Part shown: positions 14,989 to 24,214 of the stretch, one piece after another
How the letters are laid out: every line of letters starts with the position of its first letter
Position numbering within the stretch: the first letter of the stretch is position 1
Assembly: GCF_001708965.1 (NCBI RefSeq)
Contig: NZ_LVJW01000003.1
Span: forward strand, 434,001 to 498,000
From: Candidatus Thiodiazotropha endoloripes
GTDB lineage: Bacteria > Pseudomonadota > Gammaproteobacteria > Chromatiales > Chromatiaceae
Length of the DNA stretch: 64,000 nucleotides
Reading direction: 5' to 3'
Notes under the pieces: model-generated
The model's database searches: none
What the model saw: only the letters and a program-made list of their open reading frames with translations
Told to the model about the DNA's origin: nothing
Translations under genes and position numbers: made by a program

Positions 14989-15948
14989 ATGGAAACACCC
15001 ATGGCGTGGTTGGACCTGGCCAACTTCAAATTGGTCGACTTCTCTGTGGGTGACGAATTGCGTCGCAAGGGTATCCATTACTCGAACATGTACCTGATCG
15101 TCAGCGGCCAGGTGGAAGTATTGCCCGAGGGAAGATCAGAGCCAATCATCCTGGGTCCTGGCTCGCCGGTGGGTGAGATCGGTTTCATCAGGGGCTGCCG
15201 GGCCACTGGCACGGCTACCGTCCTGCAACCTACCCAGGCACTGTTTCTCAATGACGCCACTTTGTGGGACATCGAGCGGAAGAATCCGCCGCTTGCCCTG
15301 CACCTGTTACGTACGCTTGCCCAAACGGCACAATTCCGGCTCGATCGGGACGCCAACCTAGCCGTTGAAGTGGAGGCGGAGACCGAAGGAAAAGCCAGGC
15401 CCGAGGTGATCCTGTGCCGCAATGACGACATGCTGGAGCAGGCCATGGGCATTCGCTACCAGATCTATTGCGAGGAACTGGGCCGCTCCTCCCCCTACGC
15501 GGACCACGAGCGAAAGCTGATCCGCGACAATCTGGACTCGTTCGGCTACACCTTCATCGCCATGCTTGAAGACCAGGTGGTCGGTACCTTGAGGGCCAAC
15601 TTTGCCGCCGACGGCGACCTGGGCACCCTTGAAGCCCTTTACGGCATGGCCGAATCGCCACACCACCCGAAGCACACCCTGATCTGTACCAAGCTCGCGG
15701 TCGAGAAGTCACGACGCGGCAGTGTGATCTACATGGAGTTGATCCGGGCGGTGACAGCCTATGTCATGAACACCGGCAGAGACATCAGGGAATGCTATAT
15801 CGACTGCATTCCCGGTCTGCTTGCACTGTACAAACGCATCGGTTTCGTACCCGCTGGTGAGATGTTCTATCATTACGAGAACGGCCCTTCCCTACCCATG
15901 GTCATGGACTTGGAACAGTATTCCAAAACCTTGGCGAAACGACTCTAA
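14989..15948 (+). CDS. Cyclic-nucleotide-binding domain fused to LuxI/FeeM-like N-acyltransferase
   Basis: 319 residues from ATG 14989, preferred to the TTG at 14950 because GGAGAAAG precedes it. Residues about 10-115 form a cNMP-binding beta-roll with the phosphate-binding signature VGEIGFIRGCRATGTATV, Glu and Arg retained. Residues about 139-319 form a GNAT-fold acyltransferase with MGIRYQIYCEELG, LIRDNLDSFGYTFIA, a CTKLAVEKSRRGS acyl-CoA-binding-like loop and YKRIGFVPAG. It resembles N-acyl amino acid synthases, autoinducer synthases and exosortase-associated acyltransferases; a cAMP-gated protein acetyltransferase is the other option. First gene of a three-gene GC-rich operon. Confidence 0.75.
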   Translation: METPMAWLDLANFKLVDFSVGDELRRKGIHYSNMYLIVSGQVEVLPEGRSEPIILGPGSPVGEIGFIRGCRATGTATVLQPTQALFLNDATLWDIERKNPPLALHLLRTLAQTAQFRLDRDANLAVEVEAETEGKARPEVILCRNDDMLEQAMGIRYQIYCEELGRSSPYADHERKLIRDNLDSFGYTFIAMLEDQVVGTLRANFAADGDLGTLEALYGMAESPHHPKHTLICTKLAVEKSRRGSVIYMELIRAVTAYVMNTGRDIRECYIDCIPGLLALYKRIGFVPAGEMFYHYENGPSLPMVMDLEQYSKTLAKRL

Positions 15949-15963
15949 GCATCGGAAATCTCA

Positions 15964-16716
15964 ATGTTCACAACCACTGAGATAGCAGTATTGGTTATTG
16001 TCGCCCTGCTTGGTCACGCCATGGCCCTATTCTGGCACCTGGCCGAGAAACGCGATTCACCGTTGTGCAGCACGCGGATCTATGATGTGCCACTCAAGAA
16101 AGGCCAGTTGCAACGGGAGTTCAAGAATTCCGTACTCACCCCTTTGCATGCCTTGCTGCTGGTGGCCATGCTGGGATTCGGGTTTTTCGACAACGACAGT
16201 TGGGGCTCATTCCTGATTACCCTGGTGTGTACATTCATCTGGGCAGAGATCTGGCACTACTTCTCACACCGCGCTTTTCATCTGCCTTCGCTGCTGTGGA
16301 TTCACCGGGAACACCACCGCAGTCAGATCAACTCGCCCCTGACGGCGGTTTCATTTTCCTTCCTGGAGAAACTGATCTTCGACCTGGGCATTCTCCTGCC
16401 CCTAGTCATCGCCGACCAGTTTATCAGCGTCAATTTCTTTGGGCTGGCCGCCTGGTTCATCGGCTACCTGGTCATCAACTCCTTCAGCCACGCCAATTTT
16501 GAGTTCCGCCCCGCCAACTACAACCGCCATGTGGGCAAGCTGATGGCCACCACTATCTACCATTCCTTGCACCACTCCCGCTACACCGGCAATTACGGTC
16601 TGGGTACCCGTGTGCTGGACCGCCTGCTGGGTACCGAGTGGGAGGACTATGAACGGCTCTATGATCGGGTTTGTAGCGAACGCCGCCCCCTAAGCCGGCT
16701 CAAGGAGCGGACCTAG
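15964..16716 (+). CDS. Sterol desaturase/fatty acid hydroxylase superfamily membrane enzyme
   Basis: 250 residues with about four or five hydrophobic helices. The di-iron histidine clusters are complete: HYFSH (H-x3-H), HREHH (H-x2-HH) and HSLHH (H-x2-HH), with SHANFEF between the last two. These membrane oxygenases hydroxylate or desaturate lipid tails using O2. It starts 16 bp after the acyltransferase stop and ends 5 bp before the P450 start, so the three are surely co-transcribed. The likely substrate is the acyl product of the first enzyme or a hopanoid/sterol-like lipid; this is inference. Confidence 0.85.
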   Translation: MFTTTEIAVLVIVALLGHAMALFWHLAEKRDSPLCSTRIYDVPLKKGQLQREFKNSVLTPLHALLLVAMLGFGFFDNDSWGSFLITLVCTFIWAEIWHYFSHRAFHLPSLLWIHREHHRSQINSPLTAVSFSFLEKLIFDLGILLPLVIADQFISVNFFGLAAWFIGYLVINSFSHANFEFRPANYNRHVGKLMATTIYHSLHHSRYTGNYGLGTRVLDRLLGTEWEDYERLYDRVCSERRPLSRLKERT

Positions 16717-16721
16717 ATCCA

Positions 16722-18101
16722 ATGAACGATTCCAACACGGAGAACCCGGAGATTTTGGTCCCGCGTGTCGAACCCGCGCCCAAACCCCTGCGCTTTCCTT
16801 CAAACCTGATTCAATTGTTATCGAACAATTTGAAGATCATCCCGGCAGCAGCCTACCGGGAAGACGTTGTTATCGCTCCGGGACCACCGCGCATGGCCTT
16901 CGTCACCGGGGCCGAGGCGCTGAAAACCGTTCTGCAGGGCAAAGACGACGAGTTCCCCCGCGGACAGCTTTCTTTGGACATACAGGCCCCCCTGTTCGGC
17001 AACGCCATGATCCAGTCACACGGCGGAGACTGGCGCTGGCAGCGCAGGTTGATGGCTCCCCTGTTCCGGCATGAGGAGTTACTGTCGTACACAGACATCA
17101 TGTCCGGGGTGGCCGAGGACCTAATCGCCCTCTGGCGCAAGAAGCCCACTACAGGAGTGCGTCCGGTCAACCAGGACATGATGCAGGCCACCCTAGCGGT
17201 GATCTCACGCACCATGCTCGGAGGGTCCAGCGACAAGGTAAGAGCGGTCATGGAAGCCGGCCACGCGGAATACTATCGCCAGATCAACTGGTGGATCCTC
17301 TATTGCATGCTGCGTTTGCCACATGGCTTGCCGAGGCCGGGTGGAAGCGCCATGCGCACACATGAAAAGCGCTTGCGCGAGGCAGTACGGACACTTGTCC
17401 ATGCACGCCGTGAAGCTGACCTGAAGGGTGAAGACCTGCTCGGACGTCTACTCCAAAGCAAGCACCCGGAGACCGGCCTGGTGATGACCGAAGAGCAGTT
17501 GGTGGATAATATAATCGCCTTCTTAGTGGCCGGTTCCGATACCACCGCCCTGGCACTGACCTGGGCGCTTTACCTGATCGCTCGCAGTCCACGGTGGGCA
17601 CATCGTATGCGGGCGGAGGTCGAGCGCGTGGCAGGCGACGCACCCATCGGCCGGGAACATCTTAGTGAGCTTGTGGTAGTGAAGCAGGTGTTGAATGAGA
17701 CCCTGCGGCTGTTTCCGACAGCACCCGTAACCGTGCGGGATACCCTCCGGGACGTGGAACTCGGCGGTGTCCCGATATCTGCGGGCACCATCATCATCGT
17801 CCCCTTTTACGCCATTCATCGTCACCAGAGCTTCTGGCGCGATCCCGACCGCTTCGACCCGGCCCGCTTCGCCGCGGATGCACCGGACAAACCTGGGCGC
17901 TACCACTTCCTGCCCTTCGGTGCCGGCCCACGTATCTGTATCGGTGCCGCCTTCTCCATGATCGAAGCCACCATTATGCTGGCGGCTCTAGTGCGCGCCG
18001 CTGATTTCGAGCTGACTTCAGGCTATGAACCCCAGGTCACAGGCCAGATGTTCCTGACCCCTGGGGGGGATATGCCCATGCGGATCAGGCTTCGCGGTTA
18101 A
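16722..18101 (+). CDS. Cytochrome P450
   Basis: 459 residues with all core P450 signatures: the oxygen-activating I-helix FLVAGSDTTALALTW, the K-helix ETLRL, the heme loop LPFGAGPRICIGAAF with the thiolate Cys406, and GDWRWQRRLMAPLF in the C-helix. There is no N-terminal membrane anchor, so it is a soluble bacterial type needing separate ferredoxin and reductase partners, none of which are encoded here. Resemblance to CYP4/CYP102-like fatty-acid hydroxylases is a weak impression. Third gene of the acyltransferase-hydroxylase-P450 operon. Confidence 0.93.
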   Translation: MNDSNTENPEILVPRVEPAPKPLRFPSNLIQLLSNNLKIIPAAAYREDVVIAPGPPRMAFVTGAEALKTVLQGKDDEFPRGQLSLDIQAPLFGNAMIQSHGGDWRWQRRLMAPLFRHEELLSYTDIMSGVAEDLIALWRKKPTTGVRPVNQDMMQATLAVISRTMLGGSSDKVRAVMEAGHAEYYRQINWWILYCMLRLPHGLPRPGGSAMRTHEKRLREAVRTLVHARREADLKGEDLLGRLLQSKHPETGLVMTEEQLVDNIIAFLVAGSDTTALALTWALYLIARSPRWAHRMRAEVERVAGDAPIGREHLSELVVVKQVLNETLRLFPTAPVTVRDTLRDVELGGVPISAGTIIIVPFYAIHRHQSFWRDPDRFDPARFAADAPDKPGRYHFLPFGAGPRICIGAAFSMIEATIMLAALVRAADFELTSGYEPQVTGQMFLTPGGDMPMRIRLRG

Positions 18102-18440
18102 TGCCTACGTGTGCTAGTCCGACAAAGTAGCCTGTAACTAACAAAAAAGGGGAGCTGGAGAAGCACCCCACTGAAAATCGGTAGTGATTACCGGTGGAGG
18201 ATCAACTGCTGCCGGCTACTTGCTGCACTCGTCGAGCCATTTGCCGATGGTCAATCAGCATTGATGCTATGTGCAGCTCAACTGAGACACATCGCAGGAA
18301 CAAAATGGGGTACTCGATGTTACCTGACCATGCAAGCAATACATAAAATGAATTTGGAGAATCAACTGACTGCGTAAGCGACCGCCTGATTAAAAAGTGC
18401 GAAAGATTCTTGACACTAACCCATCACCCGCCGAACGGCG
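18102..18440. other. Intergenic region after the P450 operon
   Basis: No gene supported and no convincing terminator with a T-run (only an imperfect GGGGAGC...GCACCCC around 18150). The right part may be upstream debris of the IS91-type transposase fragment. Confidence 0.45.
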
Positions 18441-18659
18441 ATGACTTGGGCACAACGCCTCAAACGTGTATTCAACATCGACATCGAGACCTGCAGTGTC
18501 TGCGGCGGCACCATGAAGGTGATTGCCTGTATTGAAGACCCGGTAGTGATCAAGCAGATCCTCGATCACTTGGAGCACAAGGCAGAAGCCAGTGAGCCCT
18601 GGGCGCTACCTGAAAGTCGGGCGCCGCCGGTCGGACTGCAGTCAGGGCTGTTCGACTGA
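18441..18659 (+). pseudogene. IS91-family transposase C-terminal remnant
   Basis: The peptide MTWAQRLKRVFNIDIETCSVCGG... continues with KVIACIEDPVVIKQILDHL and ends GLQSGLFD, the hallmark C-terminal end of IS91-type (HUH) transposases, including a CxxC zinc pair. Only about 72 residues remain; the catalytic Y/HUH part is absent. It marks past insertion-sequence activity beside the P450 operon. Confidence 0.8.
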
Positions 18660-18884
18660 CGATGCCGAAAACCAACAGTGCCAATCAGTATGCTTCGCTC
18701 AGGCTACCACGGCAGGGATTCGTAGAGCCGGATGTCGGAAATGGAGCCGATTGTGGGGGAGTCGAGGTCAAGTTTTCAGCGTTGCTGGCTCCCCGTCAGC
18801 CGGATTCGGGGTGCATGGCACGGTTGCAGAGAGTCAACAGTACTCCAAAACTGTTGGATGTGGGTGAAATGGGTGGTTACTCTT

Positions 18885-19022
18885 CCTATACTTGATAAAA
18901 CCGAGTACGCAGCTGCCAAGGCCGTCGGCGTTGAAAAGGTATTCGCAGAAGTCGACACCGACAGGAGCGGTACAATCAATACCGAAGAATACGCTGCCGT
19001 GCTTGAGGCGGATTGCGAGTAA
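18885..19022 (+). pseudogene. EF-hand protein remnant
   Basis: The last 45 codons before the stop encode LDKTEYAAAKAVGVEKVFAEV followed by a full EF-hand loop DTDRSGTINTEE and YAAVLEADCE. Upstream sequence in this frame has no EF-hand character and no start with a ribosome-binding site, so the 5' part was lost. The original terminator follows. The intact protein was probably a small periplasmic calcium-binding protein. Confidence 0.65.
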
Positions 19023-19067
19023 TATCAGCTGGAGACCGGGCCTGAGCTCAGTCATAACCAGTCAAGA

Positions 19068-19094
19068 AAGCCGGGGCATGTCCCCGGCTTTTTC
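19068..19094 (+). terminator. Rho-independent terminator
   Basis: AAGCCGGGG.../...CCCCGGCTT hairpin with a short loop and TTTTT tail, 45 bp after the EF-hand remnant stop. Confidence 0.88.
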
Positions 19095-19223
19095 GTGTGC
19101 TCATCTACCAGGACGTTGCGGCGATGAAACAATATTGCCCGACCTAACTGCCAGCGGCACACATTTCTTATGCAGTTGTGTTAAGTTGGTTAAATAAAGA
19201 AACCTGTTACCTGGAGGGCATAC

Positions 19224-19700
19224 ATGCGCAAGCTTGTTATCGGTGAGACCATGCCATCGCAGCAGTCCGCAGATGTCACCGACTGGCTGGATCTTGAACA
19301 GCTCGCCAGGGTTGAAATGACCTCTGAGGACGCTGCCTACCCGATCGAAGCCGCGCTGACAGCGGAAGATGATACAGGCTGGCGTGCCAGCATGCCCGGT
19401 ACGCAGACCATCCGCCTGTTGTTTGACAGTCCACAGAAGATCACGCGTATTCAGTTGCTGTTTGAGGAAACGCTTCAGCAGCGAACGCAGGAGTTCGTTC
19501 TGCGTTGGTTGCCTGCCGGCACGGAGGATGACCGCGAGATAGTCCGCCAGCAGTATAACTTCTACCCGGCCGGCAACACCCAGGAGCTGGAGGACTACAG
19601 CGTCAGTCTGCAGGCTGCCATCATGATCGAGTTGTGCATCACGCCCGATATCAGCGGTGGCGATGCACGGGCCTCGCTGGCGCAGTTGCGAATCGCCTAG
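19224..19700 (+). CDS. Hypothetical discoidin/carbohydrate-binding-like protein
   Basis: 158 residues with no signal peptide. The central segment (DTGWRASMPGTQTIRLLFDSPQKITRIQLLFEE) resembles the F5/8-type (discoidin) beta-sandwich pattern in which strands carry I-R-L-x-F and I-x-x-I-x-L-x-F. The C-terminal AAIMIELCITPDISGG...ASLAQLRI also fits that fold. A GGAG ribosome-binding site precedes ATG 19224. It stands alone between two debris regions. Ligand unknown. Confidence 0.72.
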   Translation: MRKLVIGETMPSQQSADVTDWLDLEQLARVEMTSEDAAYPIEAALTAEDDTGWRASMPGTQTIRLLFDSPQKITRIQLLFEETLQQRTQEFVLRWLPAGTEDDREIVRQQYNFYPAGNTQELEDYSVSLQAAIMIELCITPDISGGDARASLAQLRIA

Positions 19701-19872
19701 CATAACCACACGGTCAGCTGGCACGACAGGCCTGATTATAACCACGGGCAGGTATGGATGATCAGGGTGCCTTGCGGGGAAGATGTGACATGGTCTGACT
19801 TCAAAATACATACAAAAAAATATGAACGAGAAAACCGCAACCATATACTTGGCCCTATTCTGCGACTTCTAA

Positions 19873-20802
19873 AACGTCGCCCTGGGTGTGCGTGATGCTG
19901 AGTACCGGGAACTGGATAGTATCGCCAATGTTGCACACGAAGGCATCAACTTCAGCCTGCAGAGCAAAAAGACCATCTACTACATTGACGAATGGCGCTC
20001 TGGCTCCATTTACAAATTCGTCATGCACAAGAAGGGTAACTACACCAAGGGCCAGACTTTCGTACTGTCTGTAGACAATTTTATACCTTCCGGTGGCGTA
20101 GCAGCAGATCTCTACAATGAACAGGCACCGGGTGTTGTTCGCACCGGTGCTGCGACCTGGATCCCGCTTACTGATAAGCATGGCAATCCACTGGATGGCA
20201 TCACTGATCCGTTCCGTAACGGCCCGACCAATGATCCGCGCACAAACGTTGACACCCGTGGCGGTCGCGTTGCTGCAGACGATGCCAACGGCACCCCTTA
20301 TGGCCGCCCGGAGGATATGGAAGTAGGTAAACTGCGTAACGGCAATGAAGTAATCTATTTTACGGCTACTTCCGAGAATATCATCTAGTCGGTAGAGATG
20401 ACTGGCAAGAAAACTGCCATGGTGCGCGAGTTTGTGAATGGTGATGTAACGCCTAAGAACGATGGTTTTGCCCCGACCGCTGGCATGCTGAACTCGCCGG
20501 ATAACCTGGCACAGGATGCACTCGGTAATATCTACATCATCGAAGATGCCCCAAACAGCTCTACTACCGGCGGTGATATCTGGTTTGCTCGCGACAAAAA
20601 CAACGACGGCGTTGCTGAGTCAATCGACCACTTCATGAGCATTCGCGTCAATGGCTCTGAGGCGACCGGTATGATCTTCAATCCGGCCAAACCAACGGAG
20701 TTCGTCGTAGCTGTGCAACATCCGGAGAGCACCAACCTGGACACAACTCTTGACGGACTGGGTGATGCGGTATGACAGTTCAATCTGGACGATGATGACT
20801 AA
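19873..20802 (+). pseudogene. DUF839/PhoX-like phosphatase C-terminal pseudogene with two nonsense codons
   Basis: One continuous frame from about 19873 to the TAA at 20802 encodes NVALGVRDAEYRELDSIANV..., EDAPNSSTTGGDIWF and SGAT-like motifs of the DUF839 (PhoX-related) family, but is broken by TAG at 20386-20388 and TGA at 20773-20775. Both fit single-base changes from Tyr and Trp codons. The N-terminal half, including the expected Tat signal, is missing. Its terminator remains. It is decayed rather than recoded, because neighbours use the same codons as normal stops. Confidence 0.8.
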
Positions 20803-20846
20803 GACAGACAGGACTCAACTTTAGAGAACCTCGATCTGTTCTGAAG

Positions 20847-20873
20847 AGCCCTGCGCGGAAGCGCAGGGCTTTT
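20847..20873 (+). terminator. Rho-independent terminator, possibly bidirectional
   Basis: AGCCCTGCGC/GCGCAGGGCT with a GGAA loop and TTT tail between the DUF839 pseudogene and the convergent PDZ gene. Confidence 0.88.
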
Positions 20874-20884
20874 ACATCAAATTA

Positions 20885-21733
20885 TCAGAGATCCGGATCG
20901 ATACGTGTGTTTGTCAATCGCACACCCATCGGTCCGCGCGGTATCCACAGCATCATCTCCTGTCCGTCACGTTCGACGTTGACACTGACATACTCATCGC
21001 GAGTACCCTGGGTGGTCGCCCGTTGTAATTCGGTATAATCGAACAATCTTTGCTCGTCGTAGTCCATGATCATGTCGCCCGGTTTGAAGCCGGCCTGTTC
21101 GGCGGTGGAGCTCACCATCACCGAGTCGATGCGAATCCGGTTCGGCTGGCCGTTGTTGTAAAGAAAGCGGTCGTAGACGTAGTCACCAAATTCATCACGT
21201 ATCGAGATATCCTGTGCCAGCAGTTCGTTCAGCTCATCCCTGTAGCGTTCCGTGTCTATGTAGCCACTGCGGATCGCGGTATCACGCAGTTCCAGCCTTT
21301 TCAGATCAAGTTCGCTTCTGCGGCGAACGACTTCCTCCGCCATTATTGGGTCGACACCGGCATTCAGCAGGTTGTTGGTAAGGGCACGTGCATTGTCGCT
21401 GGACGGTATTTCCGCGCTGCTTGATGTCGTTTCATCGCTACCAAGCGCATCTGAGGGCTCCGATACGCTCATTTCTTGCAAGGACTGCTCCAGTTGCTCG
21501 ACCCGAGAGGTTAATTGATCGACACGGTCTTGTAGCGATTCAAGCTCGTTGGGCTGCATGGCATCGGGTGCTCTGTTGGCAACAGCCATAATCGCAGGTT
21601 CGGATGTCTGTGTGGGTGTGGCCGCCATCGTTGACGTGATGGACTCATCGTCCTGTTGCGACAGGATCATGAAGATGCCTGTGAGGATACCGAGAGCAAA
21701 CAGGCCGGGGATAAAAATGATCTGTTTATTCAT
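20885..21733 (-). CDS. Membrane-anchored PDZ domain protein
   Basis: 282 residues. An N-terminal membrane helix (IIFIPGLFALGILTGIFMIL, about 4-23) is followed by a Ser/Thr-rich linker, a coiled coil with heptads (ELESLQDRVDQLTSRVEQLEQSLQEM, about 63-88), an Arg/Glu-rich helical region, and a C-terminal PDZ-like domain (about 195-275) containing VSSTAEQAGFKPGDMIMDYD. No protease triad is present. Likely a periplasmic scaffold or type II secretion/protease-associated adaptor. Monocistronic, convergent with the pseudogene. Confidence 0.82.
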   Translation of the reverse strand: MNKQIIFIPGLFALGILTGIFMILSQQDDESITSTMAATPTQTSEPAIMAVANRAPDAMQPNELESLQDRVDQLTSRVEQLEQSLQEMSVSEPSDALGSDETTSSSAEIPSSDNARALTNNLLNAGVDPIMAEEVVRRRSELDLKRLELRDTAIRSGYIDTERYRDELNELLAQDISIRDEFGDYVYDRFLYNNGQPNRIRIDSVMVSSTAEQAGFKPGDMIMDYDEQRLFDYTELQRATTQGTRDEYVSVNVERDGQEMMLWIPRGPMGVRLTNTRIDPDL

Positions 21734-22308
21734 TTGCTTCTGGCAGCTAAGGTGGTTTGAAAAGAATCCACGCGAAGCTGGTAATTGATGGTAGGTGCTG
21801 AATTATTGACAGCGTAGCTGACGTGTAATTCCCCTTAGGGGTGAACTCAATACAGATGATCGACGGCATGCAACTATCGAAGCTGGCTCCGTCTGGCGTT
21901 GGGGGGATGAAGCTGATGCAAGCATTGAAGGAGATCGATATCTTCTGAAGGATCGCACAGCCTGTTGAGGTTGAAAATCAGTTCTTGGTGTTGCTTTACT
22001 GCGAGGAGTGCGCAGCATTGATAGGATTACTCAAAATTAGAGTGGTATTTATCGTAGTGTTCGGGTTGCAAAAGTGAAGGCTGCTGACTCTGTATAACCC
22101 CAGCCTGAATTGTCGATATAGCGGATGGTTGTTGAAGATACCTTTAGTTGTACATCTTACCAACAGGATCGTAAGTTTGCGGTGAAGATGGATTTTTCTT
22201 ACATACAAACTACTACCTTTGCCATTGGAATCCAGAGAGGCAAAATGAATATGCTGCGTCAGCACACACGGCAGCGTTCTGAAGGATTCCTGTTTTACTC
22301 TACGTTCA
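21734..22308. other. Intergenic region
   Basis: 575 bp with no supported gene on either strand. It should contain the PDZ gene promoter (leftward) and the end of the aminotransferase transcript. A short hairpin CCCCTTAGGGG lies near 21832. Confidence 0.45.
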
Positions 22309-23622
22309 CTACAATCTGTCCAGCCACACCTCGATCCGGTCCATCGCATTGATCAGGTTCGGGCAATATTCGTACAGAAACGCCTCATCGATCTCTGTTT
22401 CAGGATCCGCCGCAATGAGGGCACGTTCGCCATCGAAGTCGACATAGGCCATGCGCACGGTGAATTCTGTGGCCGGCCGGCCGAAGTCGGTACCGGGCAG
22501 ACAGGCTACGCCCGCATCGTCGAGCAGTTGCTTGCACAGGTCACGGGAAGTCTTGATCCCGCAAGCAGCAAAGCGTTCACGATGCAAGCTGAAGTCTGGG
22601 AACAGGTAGAAACCACCTTCAGGGTCTGCCAACTCGCAGCCCATATGGCGCAGTCGGCCGGTCAGAGACTGCCCCAAGCCTTTGAGTATGCGGCGTGAGC
22701 GACTCAGGTAATCGGTGATATCCGAACCGCCTTCGAACGCACGAATCGCTGCATACTGGATGGGTGCACTCACCGTGGTGAAGGTTTCGCTTGCGACCAC
22801 GGCCATCGCGTCGAGCAGCCAGCGAAGACCTCGCGGAAACAGGAAGGTGCCGAGGCGCCAGCCACCGGCGCCAGCCCATTTGCTCAAGCCACTGCTGATG
22901 ATGGTGCCTTGCGGGTAGTGACGTGCGATGGAATGGTGTTCGCCTTCGTAGTGCAGTTCGCTGTATATCTCATCCGATAGCACGAGCATGCCGTAGCGTT
23001 CCGTGACCATTGCGATCGCCTTCAACTCTGCATCGCTGTAGGTGATACCGACGGGGTTGTTCGGGTAATTCAGAATCAGCAGGCGCGGTCGGCCCGGGTC
23101 CTCGAGACATATTGCTTCGAGTTCTTCGGCTTGGATGCGCCAGCCATTCTCGGCCAGCGTATTGACGCGCCGGATCTGGCGCCCGATGATAGAGGCCTGC
23201 GGCGAATAGGAGACCCAACTCGGGGCTGGTATCACCAGATCGCCATAGAACACCAGCTGTAATATGAACATCAGCTCCTTCGAGCCGGGTCCGATCAGTA
23301 CATCATCAGCAGACCGTTCGATGCCGTTGACCCGGGAGTGGAAATCCGCCACGGCCGAGCGCAATGCCTGCAGGCCACGTACCGGCAGGTAATCTTTCTG
23401 ATGTGCGTTCCTCTGCAACGCAGCGACGACACTGTCAGGTACCGGGAACGGTGATTGACCGAGTCCCAGTCGATAGATCGTTTTACCAGCCTGCTGCAGG
23501 GCAGAGCTCTCTTCATTGATCGCCAGCGTGGCCGATGTATCCAGTCCACGGACATTCAGGTTAAGGTGTACGCAGGGTGACGCCGAACCACTTCTTGCGC
23601 TATTCAGATTGACGACATTCAT
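22309..23622 (-). CDS. Class I/II PLP-dependent aminotransferase
   Basis: 437 residues from ATG 23622, chosen because GGGA lies 8 nt upstream; an in-frame start at 23682 adds 20 unlike residues. Fold-type I aminotransferase: LGLGQSPFPVPDSVV at the substrate loop, NYPNNPVG, the PLP-binding Asp-x-x-Tyr in LSDEIYSEL, the Schiff-base Lys in SSGLSKWAGAGGWRLG, and the carboxylate-binding Arg in EFTVRMAY. Probably acts on aspartate, aromatic or branched-chain amino acids; the substrate cannot be read from the sequence. It has an unusually long N-terminal extension of about 45 residues before the domain and stands alone. Confidence 0.88.
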   Translation of the reverse strand: MNVVNLNSARSGSASPCVHLNLNVRGLDTSATLAINEESSALQQAGKTIYRLGLGQSPFPVPDSVVAALQRNAHQKDYLPVRGLQALRSAVADFHSRVNGIERSADDVLIGPGSKELMFILQLVFYGDLVIPAPSWVSYSPQASIIGRQIRRVNTLAENGWRIQAEELEAICLEDPGRPRLLILNYPNNPVGITYSDAELKAIAMVTERYGMLVLSDEIYSELHYEGEHHSIARHYPQGTIISSGLSKWAGAGGWRLGTFLFPRGLRWLLDAMAVVASETFTTVSAPIQYAAIRAFEGGSDITDYLSRSRRILKGLGQSLTGRLRHMGCELADPEGGFYLFPDFSLHRERFAACGIKTSRDLCKQLLDDAGVACLPGTDFGRPATEFTVRMAYVDFDGERALIAADPETEIDEAFLYEYCPNLINAMDRIEVWLDRL

Positions 23623-23922
23623 GACAGATTCCCGGATATCAATATCAGTTGATAGTAATATTGCAACAGCTGTACCAGTCAATCGAAAACTAGCTATGTT
23701 ATTGATTATCTATATTAAAATCTGATGCATATCGAATTTCATCAGACTGATCGCACTAAATTGGTGCGAGAAATGCGGTTTATTTCGCTGAGCTGGTGCA
23801 GTTGTTGGTAAGCTCGGTATTGATACTCTTCACCGAATGGAACCATCACGGCCGGGCGTCAAAGTCATCTGGATCCGGGTGAAAGGAGTGATCATCGATA
23901 CCACGCTTGTCTCCGTTTACCT

Positions 23923-23953
23923 GGGTCCTATTGGATTAGTGTTAACAGGCCCT
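23923..23953 (+). repeat. Interspersed palindromic repeat, copy A
   Basis: 31 bp with core ATTGGATTAGTGTTAACAGG, ends GGGTCC/AGGCCC-like. Further copies lie at 24791-24825, 34446-34474 (inverted) and 51887-51919. It falls between genes. Confidence 0.7.
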
Positions 23954-24019
23954 GGGCCACGGGTGTTACTGTGGTGACAATGGGACTCTATTGAGAATGA
24001 TTTGAAAAGCGAGGATTCG

Positions 24020-24214
24020 ATGAATGAGGTAATGATGATAACAGCTGTTGCCGTTGTAATCGGGCTGATCTGGGGTTATAGGAAGCCCGCGGGTTACTGC
24101 AGGATGAGCACGGTTGAGCAGCAGGGTTTGAGCAACCGCATCTGGAGCGGCTTGATCAATGGTGCTGTACTTGGAGGTATTGCTTTGGTGGTTGCAACCA
24201 TCCTGCTCGGCTAG
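24020..24214 (+). CDS. Small two-helix membrane protein
   Basis: 64 residues from ATG 24020, with GAGG 6-8 nt upstream. Two hydrophobic helices (MMITAVAVVIGLIWGY and NGAVLGGIALVVATILLG) flank a polar loop with one Cys (YCRMSTVEQQGLSNR). No family recognised. Repeat copy A lies 67 bp upstream. Confidence 0.55.
   Translation: MNEVMMITAVAVVIGLIWGYRKPAGYCRMSTVEQQGLSNRIWSGLINGAVLGGIALVVATILLG

Noticed and set aside
20386..20775. Stop-codon recoding (TAG as amino acid, TGA as Sec/Trp) in the DUF839 frame
   Set aside because: Neighbouring genes use TAG and TGA as normal stops, the 5' half is lost, and no SECIS-like hairpin was seen; decay is simpler.
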